From Sphingomonas sp. OV641 (lineage in GTDB: Bacteria > Pseudomonadota > Alphaproteobacteria > Sphingomonadales > Sphingomonadaceae), in NCBI RefSeq assembly GCF_900109205.1, contig NZ_FNZB01000006.1, positions 1-64,000 of the forward strand: a stretch of 64,000 nucleotides of DNA, read 5' to 3'. The position numbers were made by a program, and so were the translations under genes. The notes below the pieces were generated by a model that worked only from the letters and a program-made list of their open reading frames with translations, searched no databases and was not told the origin of the DNA. Below, one piece after another: positions 17,336 to 25,614 of the stretch; positions within the stretch are counted from its first letter, which is position 1; each line of letters starts with the position of its first letter.

Positions 17336-17674
17336 TCAGTAGAACTCGGCGCGATCGGCGATGATCTCGCAGCCGTAGCGGTCGTTGCCGTCGCTGTCCT
17401 GCCAGCGGGTGTAGTGCAGGCGTCCCTCGATGGCGATGAGGTCGCCCTTCTTGCGGTTGCCGGCGATCGCCTTGGCGAGGCCGTTGAAGCAGGTGACCTT
17501 GTGGTATTCGGTCTCCTTGACGGTGAAGCCGTCGTCGCCTTTGTAGGTGTGGCCGTCCTTGTTGAGCTTCGGGCGATCGGTCGCCACGAAGATGGTCGCG
17601 ACGCTGGTGGCGCGATTGACTTCGCGCAGTTCGGGGGTGCGGGTCAGGCGGCCGACGAGGTTCACGTTGTTCAT
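17336..17674 (-). CDS. ssb: Single-stranded DNA-binding protein
   Basis: The 112-residue product is an OB-fold SSB: it opens MNNVNLVGRLTRTPELRE, has FVATDRP, TEYHKVTCFNGLAKAI, KKGDLIAIEGRLHYTRW and ends CEIIADRAEFY. It should coat single-stranded plasmid DNA during transfer and replication. It lacks the flexible linker and acidic C-terminal tip (DDDIPF type) that recruits repair proteins, and is short for the family (about 150-180 residues). The ATG at 17674 follows AAGGAGG. A decayed inverted copy of this locus lies just upstream (17954-18303). Confidence 0.92.
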   Translation of the reverse strand: MNNVNLVGRLTRTPELREVNRATSVATIFVATDRPKLNKDGHTYKGDDGFTVKETEYHKVTCFNGLAKAIAGNRKKGDLIAIEGRLHYTRWQDSDGNDRYGCEIIADRAEFY

Positions 17675-17953
17675 GGCATTGCCTCCTTGGGTTGGTCGGC
17701 GGTCCGTCCGCCGGTGTCACCTGAAGGGCGTCGCGGTTCGGGGCGTCGCACCGGAGGGCGAGCTGGGCCGGCGCGCAGGCGGCGGGCCTGGTCGACCGGA
17801 GGGGAACCCCTTTTGCAGGGGTGGTGCGGGCAGCCGCGCGAAGCGCGGCAACACGGCCCTGCCAAAGGGGTTGCGAGGCCCCGGGGCGCGGCGCAGGTGA
17901 CACGAAACGGCGGATGGGCCGTCGATCAGCCCAAGGTTCCCGCAGGCATTGCC

Positions 17954-18303
17954 ATGGACAAACCTCGTGAACCGCTCATGTCGGTCGCCTGACCCGTACC
18001 CCCGAACGACCCGGCGCGAAGGCAGGCGTGCCGCCAGCGTCGCTCGCTGACCGACGTGGTGCCGCTCCGAAGCTCGACAAGGACGGCCGCGCCCGGGCGA
18101 CGACGCACCGGCAAGGAGACCGGATGCCGCAAGGTCGCCCGACGGCCGACCCTCGCCAGGGCGATCGCCGGCAACCGCATCGGACCTGGGCGTCCTCATC
18201 GCCATCGGGGTTAAACGCCTGCCGATACCCGCTGGCAGGACAGCGACGGCTTTACGCGCCGCCCGGCTGCGAGATCATCGCCGATTGTGATGATCTATCC
18301 GTC
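17954..18303 (+). pseudogene. Decayed inverted duplicate of ssb
   Basis: Read on the + strand, this stretch aligns by eye with the functional ssb gene, which is on the minus strand. Shared blocks include AACCTCGT, CGCCTGACCCG, CACCCCCGAAC-type, AAGCTCGACAAGGACGG, AAGGAGACCG, GGCGATCGCCGGCAACCGCA, CCGCTGGCAGGACAGCGACG and GGCTGCGAGATCATCGCCGA. Many indels and a stop within the first 15 codons break the frame. Similarity extends about 60 bp upstream (CAGGTGACAC, CCCAAGG) and about 50 bp downstream (GCGAATCGGGCGGCGTCTGC). It is a dead copy in opposite orientation, not an unrelated gene. Confidence 0.8.
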
Positions 18304-18364
18304 CGGTCAGCGAATCGGGCGGCGTCTGCGGGCGTCGTCCTTCGGGTTGGCGAGGATCGATCGC

Positions 18365-18832
18365 CTACTCGGTTCGCCGGGTGGGGGTGATCCGATGCTC
18401 GACGATCAGCGCCGCGACACGTTGTACGATGCGGCTCGGCACCTCGGCGATGATGGTGCTACCGTCGTTACCGGCGCGAACGTCGGGTCCGACCCATGCG
18501 AAATCGTTCACGTCGTCCCACACGATGCGTGATCGGTCATCGAGGCCGAAGGCCTCAATGAATCGCGGCGGCAGAGGGACGGATGCAGCCGGTGAATAAT
18601 CGCGCGTCGTCAGTGGCACCATCAGGACACGGAGCCTTCCGGCTGAGCGATAGCTGCCAACCACCATGCAGGGGCGGAGTTTCGAGCCGTCCTCGTCGCC
18701 CCGGTTATGTTCATGCCGCCAGAGGTAGAAATACCAGATCAGGTCACCGGCTTGCGGTTCAATCGACGTACTGATCGTTCTGGACGGACCCGGCGCTGGG
18801 CGTCGCGGTCCTGATGGCGTGGATGGCTTCAT
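18365..18832 (-). CDS. PemK/MazF-like toxin of a type II toxin-antitoxin pair
   Basis: The product is up to 155 residues. From about residue 27 it has the PemK/MazF layout: GDLIWYFYLWR, then KLRPCMVVGSY, VLMVPLTTRD and a C-terminal helix. Such toxins are usually mRNA interferases. The ATG at 18832 has a good AGGAG site but overlaps the antitoxin gene by 74 bp; a start close to the antitoxin stop would give a protein nearer the usual size. The upstream Phd-like gene supports the call. Confidence 0.7.
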   Translation of the reverse strand: MKPSTPSGPRRPAPGPSRTISTSIEPQAGDLIWYFYLWRHEHNRGDEDGSKLRPCMVVGSYRSAGRLRVLMVPLTTRDYSPAASVPLPPRFIEAFGLDDRSRIVWDDVNDFAWVGPDVRAGNDGSTIIAEVPSRIVQRVAALIVEHRITPTRRTE

Positions 18833-19025
18833 CGCTCAACTCCTGCGGCGAGAGCGCGAGGTGATCGAGGCGGGACAAGCGTTCGAACTCGGAGGCGGGT
18901 AGCATGACCACGCGGGCAGCGCCGTTGCGCTCGATCGCGATCGGATGCGTCATCGCCTCGTCGTAATAGAAGCCGAACCGCTTCGACACGTCGGTCGATC
19001 TGGCCTTTTCGATTGTAGGGGTCAT
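18759..19025 (-). CDS. Phd/YefM-like antitoxin
   Basis: The 88-residue product has the Phd/YefM N-terminus: STDVSKRFGFYYDEAMTHPIAIERNGAARVVMLPASEFERL. That domain dimerises and binds the operon promoter, while the C-terminal part (SDEAIHAIRTA) would wrap the toxin. The ATG at 19025 was chosen over one four codons upstream. Toxin and antitoxin genes overlap, so they are coupled. An inverted repeat upstream (19148-19170) is a possible operator. Confidence 0.75.
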   Translation of the reverse strand: MTPTIEKARSTDVSKRFGFYYDEAMTHPIAIERNGAARVVMLPASEFERLSRLDHLALSPQELSDEAIHAIRTATPSAGSVQNDQYVD

Positions 19026-19147
19026 GGTTTCCCTCATCTTTCGTTACGCGGCCGGGGATCGATTAAGCCCTGCGTCCGTCCAGGATGGGACCCTCATCTG
19101 GTCCTGCCAATGTTGTAACGGCCATCTTTCTGTTACATGGGAATCCG

Positions 19148-19170
19148 TATCTTCCGTAAAACGGAAGATA
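19148..19170. promoter_or_regulatory. Inverted repeat upstream of the toxin-antitoxin pair
   Basis: Ten-bp arms TATCTTCCGT/ACGGAAGATA with a 3-bp AAA spacer lie 123 bp upstream of the antitoxin start. It could be an autoregulatory operator; nothing else is seen in the 19026-19293 gap. Confidence 0.4.
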
Positions 19171-19293
19171 ATCCGTACACCACGGACCGCGCGGCTGCAA
19201 CAGGCACTAACGGCAACAGGGACCGCTTCGGCGATGAAGCGATCCCCGTCGAGGTGGCGATACGGGCGACGCGTCAGCGCCGCCCGATGCCGG

Positions 19294-19770
19294 TCAGACC
19301 CTCTCGTCGACCGGCGCGGTGCTGGCACCCAGCCCGTCTCCGGTGTCATCGCCTGCGCCCGAGGTCGCCACGTCACGGCCATCGGCGGTGAAAGGCAGCG
19401 CGGGTTCGCCATCGTCCGCCTTGACCCCGAGCGCGGCACCGACGTCGCGGCGCTTCTGGGCGCGCTGCCACACGACGTTGTACGAGCCGTCGTCCTGGCG
19501 GAAGGCCGAGACCTGGAGCGGCGCGGCGAGCGACGGATCGTCGATGCGGCCGTTGAGGAACGCCTCGCCGGTGTTGTTGGAGGTGAGTTCGAAGAACGCC
19601 CCGACCTGCACCCACGTCCGGCCCGGGGTGAGCGCATGGATCTCGTAGCGCGGGGCGCGCGGATTGGACGACTGGACCGGCTTCAGCGCGATCGTCATCG
19701 CGACCGCGAGGGTGGAAATGCGGCCCATGAAGATGCCCGCGTCGTTCTGCTTGATCTGACCGATGTTCAT
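19294..19770 (-). CDS. DUF736 protein, copy A
   Basis: The 158-residue product has a DUF736 domain in its first 115 residues (MNIGQIKQNDAGIFMGRIST through WQRAQKRRDVGAALGVKADD), a family common on alphaproteobacterial plasmids with unknown function. It is identical to copy B (20738-21259) over that whole domain and differs only in the low-complexity tail. The ATG at 19770 is preceded by the same leader as copy B, including two small hairpins. This is a recent partial duplication. Confidence 0.85.
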   Translation of the reverse strand: MNIGQIKQNDAGIFMGRISTLAVAMTIALKPVQSSNPRAPRYEIHALTPGRTWVQVGAFFELTSNNTGEAFLNGRIDDPSLAAPLQVSAFRQDDGSYNVVWQRAQKRRDVGAALGVKADDGEPALPFTADGRDVATSGAGDDTGDGLGASTAPVDERV

Positions 19771-19957
19771 GACGTGTCTCCTGATGTCGTGCTGGACCCC
19801 ATGTCCTCGACACCGATCTTCAATCCTCCTCCCCTCCCCGGCCCTTCGGCCGGGCAGGGCGCGATGAGCGCCCCTCACCGACCGCGTTCTTCACGCGGAC
19901 GGTGGTGCGTGCGGGACGCGGATCGGGCTAGGTCAGGAGGATGCGCCGATGGCGCTG

Positions 19958-20416
19958 TTAGCTATCGGTCTCAGGCTTTCCCGGGACGATGGAGAGCGCA
20001 GGCGGTTTGAAGCCACCCAACCGGAAGTGCTCACCGATCGCGGCGAGGTCACCTAGAGCATTGTATTCCTGAAGCGTCAGCACGACGCTTTCGTTGTCGT
20101 CGGCCGAGAATATCGCGCGCGGACCATGACCTGGCCAGACCCGAACTTCGGGCGAGAACGACCCGGGCGAGCCTCCCGACCACGTCCTGAACGGAAGGTC
20201 GTTGGTGCAGCAGAAGTCCTCGATATCCTCGATATTGCCGTCCTGGACCTCGTGAGCATGGAGGCGCAGGGGTTCGCCGGATGTAACGGATTCAAGCGGT
20301 TCTCCCCCCCATTCGGTCGAGAGGCCGTAGAAATCGGCGAGTTTGTACAGTTCGGGCAGTCGATCGGCGGGAAGTTTCCCTCCGATCGTAATGGAGACGG
20401 AAACGCGGTCGGCCAT
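19958..20416 (-). CDS. Hypothetical protein
   Basis: The 152-residue product starts with a beta-rich segment (DRVSVSITIGGKL) and has ELYKLADFYGLSTEWGGEPL and DIEDFCCTNDLPFRTW. No family is recognised. It lies between the two DUF736 copies, in the same direction. I chose the ATG at 20416 because it follows GAGGTCCCGAC and gives a compact fold; an ATG 24 codons upstream is possible. Confidence 0.55.
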   Translation of the reverse strand: MADRVSVSITIGGKLPADRLPELYKLADFYGLSTEWGGEPLESVTSGEPLRLHAHEVQDGNIEDIEDFCCTNDLPFRTWSGGSPGSFSPEVRVWPGHGPRAIFSADDNESVVLTLQEYNALGDLAAIGEHFRLGGFKPPALSIVPGKPETDS

Positions 20417-20621
20417 GTCGGGACCTCGGGATGAAGTGGACGAGCCGGTCCCGCGAGCGGTGTCATCACCATTCGCCCGGCTATCCATTCAGCACCCCCT
20501 TCCCTTGAGCGTGGCCCAGGTTCGAACTGCGATAACCTGTGCTTATAGGGCGATAAAGCGAAGGAATAGCTAAATTATCGATCCGATACGGTGTTGAATC
20601 GGGACTGGAGCCCATGAAGCA

Positions 20622-20654
20622 AAAAAAGGGCGACGCCGTGTGCCGGCGTCGCCC
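20622..20654 (-). terminator. Rho-independent terminator ending the long modification-region operon
   Basis: On the minus strand an 11-bp perfect stem (arms 20644-20654 and 20629-20639) is followed by seven T (complement of 20622-20628). It lies about 84 bp after the stop of DUF736 copy B. Confidence 0.85.
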
Positions 20655-20737
20655 CGAGTTTCGGCGTGCGGGAGCGAAAGGGGGCGCGCCCGTGCGCCAT
20701 GCGGTGCCGTGAGGGAGTGCACGGCACCGGGGGTGGA

Positions 20738-21259
20738 TCAGGCGTCCTCGGCGACGCGCTGGCGGCGACCGCGGCCCTTGCCGACCGGCTCCTCGACCGG
20801 GGCGGTGGTTTCGCCCAGTCCGGTGTCGGTGGCGGCCGCATCGGGGCCGGGACCGTTGTCGACCGGGCCGCCATCGGCGCCGAACGGCGGCGACAGATCG
20901 TCATCCGCCTTGACGCCGAGCGCGGCACCGACGTCGCGGCGCTTCTGGGCGCGCTGCCAGACGACGTTGTACGAGCCGTCGTCCTGGCGGAAGGCCGAGA
21001 CCTGCAGCGGCGCGGCGAGCGACGGATCGTCGATGCGACCGTTGAGGAACGCCTCGCCGGTGTTGTTCGAGGTGAGTTCGAAGAACGCCCCGACCTGCAC
21101 CCACGTCCGGCCCGGGGTGAGCGCGTGGATCTCGTAGCGCGGCGCGCGCGGGTTGGACGACTGGACGGGCTTCAGTGCGATCGTCATCGCGACGGCGAGT
21201 GTGGAAATGCGGCCCATGAAAATGCCCGCGTCGTTCTGCTTGATCTGACCGATGTTCAT
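20738..21259 (-). CDS. DUF736 protein, copy B
   Basis: The 173-residue product has the same 115-residue DUF736 domain as copy A and a longer, different tail ending in GKGRGRRQRVAEDA. It is the last gene of a roughly 15-kb minus-strand run and is followed by a strong terminator. Function unknown. The family almost always travels with plasmid or integrative-element backbones. Confidence 0.85.
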   Translation of the reverse strand: MNIGQIKQNDAGIFMGRISTLAVAMTIALKPVQSSNPRAPRYEIHALTPGRTWVQVGAFFELTSNNTGEAFLNGRIDDPSLAAPLQVSAFRQDDGSYNVVWQRAQKRRDVGAALGVKADDDLSPPFGADGGPVDNGPGPDAAATDTGLGETTAPVEEPVGKGRGRRQRVAEDA

Positions 21260-21424
21260 CGTAACGTCTCCTGATGTCGTGCTGGACCCGATGTCCTCGA
21301 CACCGATCTTCAATCCTCCTCCCCTCCCCGGCCCTTCGGCCGGGCAGGGCGCGATGAGCGCCCCTCACCGACCGCGTCTTCACGCGGACGGTGGATCGTG
21401 CGGGACGCGGACCGGGCCTGCCGA

Positions 21425-21952
21425 TCATCGGCCGATCTTGTCGGTCAGGGCGGTGCCGATATCGGCGTGTGCCGCGGCGAGCGCGCCGATCGCGCGGCTG
21501 ACGACGTCGGTCGCCTCGTCGCTCGGATCGATGCACCAGCATTTGCCGGCGTGGCGGATGTCGATCAGCCGGTCGGATTTGTTGTCGATCCCGAAGGTGT
21601 AGCCGTGACGCTGGTCTAAGCCGGCGACGGTGACGTCGGTCGTTTTGGCCTTGATCGTGACGACGGGCGCGACCGCGGGGGTCAGCAGCACGGTATCGCG
21701 CGGCGTTTGCGCCTGTGGGACCAGCGCGGGTGCGGGCGGCTTGCCGAGCGACGGCATCTTCGGGATCGGCACGAGGCCGTTCACGGCGTCCTGCGCCATG
21801 TCGGCCGCCATCGCGGTCGCCATGAAGATGGCGGTGCGCGCCAGATCCTGGGCGATGGCCTCGCGGTGCGGCTCGGTCAGCGTGGGGAGGAGGTGGCAGA
21901 GTTTGGTGTCGAGCGCGAAGGCGACGGGCTCGGCGTTGGGATCGATGCACAT
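21425..21952 (-). CDS. Hypothetical protein
   Basis: The 175-residue product has no recognised family. An N-terminal helical part is followed by a proline-rich linker (about residues 66-85) and a beta-rich C-terminal part containing HAGKCWCIDP. The CxC-type pair there may be structural. It is part of the long minus-strand operon, between the 172-residue gene and DUF736 copy B. The intergenic leader to DUF736-B contains two short GC hairpins. Confidence 0.5.
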   Translation of the reverse strand: MCIDPNAEPVAFALDTKLCHLLPTLTEPHREAIAQDLARTAIFMATAMAADMAQDAVNGLVPIPKMPSLGKPPAPALVPQAQTPRDTVLLTPAVAPVVTIKAKTTDVTVAGLDQRHGYTFGIDNKSDRLIDIRHAGKCWCIDPSDEATDVVSRAIGALAAAHADIGTALTDKIGR

Positions 21953-22065
21953 GATCGTGACCTTTCGGCAAAATGCCCGGACCCCATGTCCAGGATGCCG
22001 ATCCGGTCCCTCTCTCCTTCCGGCGCAGCCGGTGCCGGCATCGTCGCGAGGCGATGCCGTGCCGT

Positions 22066-22584
22066 TCAGCGAGGCGGTCGCGGATGTCGCATGAGGCGCT
22101 TCCGGGCGGCCGACAGATGATCGATCGAGCGTTGCAGGAAGAAGGCGTGCGCGCTGTCGGATTCGAGTGTCCCCAACCGGCGTTCGAGCGCCGTGATACG
22201 GTGGTCGATCGCATCGATCGTCAGCATGATATCGTCGAACGAGAGCGCGACGACGGTCTGCGGATAGGGATAGGGCAGCGCCGGCGCGACGAAGGCGAGG
22301 AAATGCGGCTGCACGGGCAGGTGGTGTAGCAGGGCGATCGCGACCGCGCGGCGGATCTGGCAGGCGTCGTGAACGAGTTCCGTCAGTAGCGTGTCCATCG
22401 CCATCGGGCGGACAATCCTCAGCGCGCCGGGGTCGAGGGTAACGGCGATCGGATCGGTCGAGGCGAGGCCGATCACGCCTTCCGACAGGATGGCGAGAAC
22501 GTCTCCTTTCTCGATGCAGGGACCGTCATCGAGACAGGCGTCATGCGCGGCCTCGCTGGTGTCGAAATAATGGACGCGATACAT
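22066..22584 (-). CDS. Hypothetical protein
   Basis: The 172-residue product opens MYRVHYFDTSEAAHDACLDDG, reminiscent of other plasmid proteins that begin with a short beta-alpha unit, and has a helical C-terminal half with a possible coiled coil (RITALERRLGTLESDSAHAF). It follows the 95-residue gene by 22 bp. No function is assigned. Confidence 0.55.
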   Translation of the reverse strand: MYRVHYFDTSEAAHDACLDDGPCIEKGDVLAILSEGVIGLASTDPIAVTLDPGALRIVRPMAMDTLLTELVHDACQIRRAVAIALLHHLPVQPHFLAFVAPALPYPYPQTVVALSFDDIMLTIDAIDHRITALERRLGTLESDSAHAFFLQRSIDHLSAARKRLMRHPRPPR

Positions 22585-22606
22585 GGGCTGGTCCCTTTCT
22601 GCTGGG

Positions 22607-22891
22607 TCAGGAATATTCCGGGCGACGTGCGGGAAACCGCGTGGGCGGGAGGCCGGAGAAGCTGAAGGCGCGGAAGCGTCCGCCGGTGTAGGCAGCCGAA
22701 TCCACCGGCGGGCGATGCCGCTGCAGGCGCTCGAGCAGCCGGTTGGCGCGGCGCATCGCCGCGATCGCGGCCTCGTCGTGGTAATGGAGGGCGATCACGC
22801 GGACGAAGGTGCCGGTGTCGTACCACCATCCCCCTTCCTCGGGGCCGCCCCAGGCACGGTCGATTTCGTAGAAGGCGAGGATGCTGCGCAT
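22607..22891 (-). CDS. Small hypothetical protein
   Basis: The 94-residue product is rich in aromatic residues (FYEIDRAWGGPEEGGWWYDTG) and has a basic middle helix with many Arg and Leu. The ATG at 22891 was preferred over one seven codons upstream because MRSILAFYEID looks like a natural start. It lies in the long minus-strand operon. Function unknown. Confidence 0.5.
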   Translation of the reverse strand: MRSILAFYEIDRAWGGPEEGGWWYDTGTFVRVIALHYHDEAAIAAMRRANRLLERLQRHRPPVDSAAYTGGRFRAFSFSGLPPTRFPARRPEYS

Positions 22892-22963
22892 GGGGTCGGC
22901 TCCGGTTGTCACCGGGTCGGATGATCCTCCCGGTTCATAACAGCCGGTCCCCCTTCCCCTTCC

Positions 22964-23158
22964 TCAGACGTCCGGTGCTTCGTCGGGACGCTGGTGGCGC
23001 AGCGCACGCGCGAGCGCCCGCTTGCGGGCGGTCGCCGCGGCGCGCGACGGATAGGCGCCCGAGAGGCGAGAGGGGTGTGACAAGCTGTTGTCGAACACGA
23101 CCCAGCCCGTTGCGGTATGGGCGACGTGCATCCCGTCGCTGCGCGAGGGGGTGGTCAT
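22964..23158 (-). CDS. Small hypothetical protein
   Basis: The 64-residue product overlaps the preceding gene by 4 bp (start at 23158), a strong sign of coupling. It has a central GWVVFDNSLSHPSRLSGAYPS segment and an arginine-alanine helix. No family is recognised. Confidence 0.5.
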   Translation of the reverse strand: MTTPSRSDGMHVAHTATGWVVFDNSLSHPSRLSGAYPSRAAATARKRALARALRHQRPDEAPDV

Positions 23159-23703
23159 GACGGGCGCGCCCGCCTGATCGCGGCCTCGGCGATGAGCTGG
23201 CCGGCAAGCGTGTTGCGATGCGACGCGATCCGGCTGTCGGGCGCAGCCACGACTTCGGCCGCGCGTGTCAGCAGCGCAGCGAGGTCAATGTCCGACATCG
23301 GCGCCGGGTTGGTCGCGGATCGCGCGGGTTCTTCCCCGGCCTTGTCGAGCATCAGCACGAGGATCGAGGGCTTGATCTCTTCGTCGAGCGGTCGACTGTC
23401 GGCGACGAACTTGCCGCCACGCGTGATCGCGAACGCGTTGAAGGTGGGTGATACCCCGTTATCGGCGTTGGGGATCGTGGTGCCGCGGTCGTGGAACTGG
23501 ATGTCGATGAAGCGGGGCGGGCCACCATAAGTGGATTCGAGAAAGCAGAAGGTGACGCGGCGACCCTCGCTGGTCTTCGCCGTGATCGTGAACGCGCCGT
23601 CGGGCACGTCGATTGGTTTGTGCGGCACGTCGTTGTAGCCGGCGAAGCCCGCGGCGATCGCGTCGGCGCGCGTCATGACGGGGAGATCGGTGATATCGGG
23701 CAT
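23155..23703 (-). CDS. Hypothetical protein
   Basis: The 182-residue product is predicted soluble. Its first half is beta-rich (DGAFTITAKTSEGRRVTFCFLEST and RFIDIQFHDRG) and its second half helical (SDIDLAALLTRAAEVV). The ATG at 23703 lies 22 bp after the stop of the PP-loop gene. It belongs to the putative modification operon, but nothing in the sequence shows its job. Confidence 0.55.
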   Translation of the reverse strand: MPDITDLPVMTRADAIAAGFAGYNDVPHKPIDVPDGAFTITAKTSEGRRVTFCFLESTYGGPPRFIDIQFHDRGTTIPNADNGVSPTFNAFAITRGGKFVADSRPLDEEIKPSILVLMLDKAGEEPARSATNPAPMSDIDLAALLTRAAEVVAAPDSRIASHRNTLAGQLIAEAAIRRARPS

Positions 23704-23725
23704 GATGAAAGCTCCTTGCTCTGGA

Positions 23726-24847
23726 TCAGGCGGCACGCTTCAGCGCGATCAGGTCGGAAAAGCGGTCTCGCACCGCGCCGGCATTGGGATAGAGATCGGC
23801 GAGACCGTGCCGCGAGAGGATCGGTGCGCGGGACGCGGCGATGATGCCGGCCTCCTCGATGGTGGGAATGCGCGGCGGCCAGCCTTTGACGTAGCGCAGG
23901 TCGGGCGGCATCGCGGCTTCGAGCCGTCGCCGCTCGGCGGCATCGGCCTTGGCGAGGGAAATCCGGTTCCTCAAATTACCCGGTATGTGACGCGGTGCGA
24001 CGTCGGCGAGCCAGCGTGCGGGCTGGAACGAGAAGGTTGAGGTCGCCTCGAGGCCGACCAGGTGGAGCAGCGCGGGACGGTTCGCCGGTGCCGAAGCCGA
24101 TGCCTGGGCGTCGCCGAGCGATTGAAGGACGCAAAAGCGGCACGACAGTCGTGACGATTGGTAGCAGGTGTAGGCGACGTGCAGCGGGATGCCGAGCGTA
24201 TCGTGCGCGGCGAAGACCTGCGGCGTCGTCCAGTGTGCGATCGGGTTCCACAGCATCATCGCGGTCCCGTGGGGATTGCCGGCGGCGGCGTAGCGGGTGT
24301 CCGCTTTCCATTCGGGGGTGCTCGCTCGCGCGATGCTCTCGTCGCGGCGCAGCCCCAGCACGTTGATGACAATCTGACCGCGCAGCAGCCGCGCCAGATG
24401 CGGCCCGATCACATGGGCCTTCATCTCCGACGTGCAAAAGCGCAGCGCGGAGGATGACCAGGGGCCGATCAGATTGTAGGTTTCGAGCGCCTCGTAGCGC
24501 GCCTTGCCGTTGGCGAAGCGCGTGGCCCAGCGGTCGAACAGGTCCCCGGCGCTGCGCCGGACGATCGTCAGCGGCACGCCGGCGCGGGTCGCGAGATCCT
24601 CGACCGTGGCGGGCGTTTCGTCCCATTCGGCACGGCCGAGGTCGGCGTGAATGGCGATACGCCGCTCGCGCGGATGGCCGAGCGCATCGAGGATCAGGTT
24701 GACCGCGAACATCGCGGCCGAGCTGTCCTTGCCGCCCGAGAGGTTGAAGACGATCCATGCGCCGCGTTCGACCGCGTCGAGGATGGCGGGCGGCAGGGCG
24801 AGGGCCGGAAGGCCGGCGACCAGGCCGCGTCCGATGTCGATGAACAT
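23726..24847 (-). CDS. PP-loop protein of the PAPS reductase / adenine-nucleotide alpha-hydrolase type (1)
   Basis: The 373-residue product has the PP-loop SGGKDSS at 37-43, which binds ATP and pyrophosphate. HADLGRAEWDET (67-78), RFCTSEMK (136-143), GLRRDES (165-171) and a CxxC pair (C236/C239 in SCRFC) follow. These match PAPS-reductase-like proteins, a group that includes DndC of DNA phosphorothioation. True PAPS reductases have a C-terminal ECGIH-type motif that is not obvious here, so sulfate assimilation is unlikely. It probably activates a substrate by adenylation in nucleic-acid modification. A second PP-loop gene lies at 29167-30132, with Mom-like and DpdA-like genes between them. 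Confidence 0.8.
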   Translation of the reverse strand: MFIDIGRGLVAGLPALALPPAILDAVERGAWIVFNLSGGKDSSAAMFAVNLILDALGHPRERRIAIHADLGRAEWDETPATVEDLATRAGVPLTIVRRSAGDLFDRWATRFANGKARYEALETYNLIGPWSSSALRFCTSEMKAHVIGPHLARLLRGQIVINVLGLRRDESIARASTPEWKADTRYAAAGNPHGTAMMLWNPIAHWTTPQVFAAHDTLGIPLHVAYTCYQSSRLSCRFCVLQSLGDAQASASAPANRPALLHLVGLEATSTFSFQPARWLADVAPRHIPGNLRNRISLAKADAAERRRLEAAMPPDLRYVKGWPPRIPTIEEAGIIAASRAPILSRHGLADLYPNAGAVRDRFSDLIALKRAA

Positions 24848-24853
24848 GGCCGT

Positions 24854-25570
24854 TCAGGCCGCGAGCGGCGCTGGCAGCGCCAGCCACTCGGGTTCGTCGT
24901 TGGCGATGACCGGATCGTGTGCGCGGGCCTCGGCTTTCGAGAACACGGTCGCGCTGGCGAGTGCCCCGAAGCCGTCGTCGTTGTTCCAGAAGACGGCGTG
25001 GCCGTTCTGGTCGCGCGAGGCGAGCACGAAACCGAAGCGACCCTCGTGACCATGGGTGTCGGGATCGGCTGCGGCGCTGCGCGCGGCGCGATCGAGGATG
25101 TCCTGGGTGCTGTGGAACGTCAGCCCCGCGTCGGTAATGATGACGCAGCCGCCTCCGAACTCGCCGGGGCGCAGCCGGTCGCAGTCGGAGATCCATGCGA
25201 ACCCGCAGGGGAGCGCGGACTTGCAAGCGCGGAAGATGAGCTGGGCGACCTGTTCGACGCCGAATTGATCGCCGCTGAAGAATACGCGCGCGTTCCCGTC
25301 TTCGCCTTTCCAGTCGATGTCGATCGCGCAGTCGAGATAAGGGAAATGCCAATCGTCGAATATCTCGAGGAAGCTTTCGAACTTCATCGGCCCCTTCGCC
25401 GGGAACACGGCGTGAAACGCGGGATCGAGCGCGTCATATTCGTGGGCGAGGTCGGCATCGTCGCCGTTGGTGTCGAGGATATCGACTGCCTGTTCGGCAA
25501 TGGTTAGCAACGCCGCGTCGGCGTGGCTCATGGTCAGCGTGAACGCGGCCTTGGTGTAGGTGTTCGCCAT
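24854..25570 (-). CDS. Hypothetical protein
   Basis: The 238-residue product is acidic, with aromatic segments (FESFLEIFDDWHFPYLDCAI, EGRFGFVLASRDQNGHAVFW) and no family I can name. It ends 6 bp before the start of the PP-loop gene, so the two are cotranscribed. The conserved-looking DIDWKGEDGNARVFFSGDQF segment suggests a beta sheet. Confidence 0.55.
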   Translation of the reverse strand: MANTYTKAAFTLTMSHADAALLTIAEQAVDILDTNGDDADLAHEYDALDPAFHAVFPAKGPMKFESFLEIFDDWHFPYLDCAIDIDWKGEDGNARVFFSGDQFGVEQVAQLIFRACKSALPCGFAWISDCDRLRPGEFGGGCVIITDAGLTFHSTQDILDRAARSAAADPDTHGHEGRFGFVLASRDQNGHAVFWNNDDGFGALASATVFSKAEARAHDPVIANDEPEWLALPAPLAA

Positions 25571-25614
25571 GGGAATGCTCCGAAATGATGGGAAATCGCT
25601 CTGTGCGGTCGCGC

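Noticed and set aside
23726..24847. Sulfate-assimilation PAPS reductase
   Set aside because: The C-terminal ECGIH-type motif and the usual cys-gene neighbours are not seen; the context is DNA modification.
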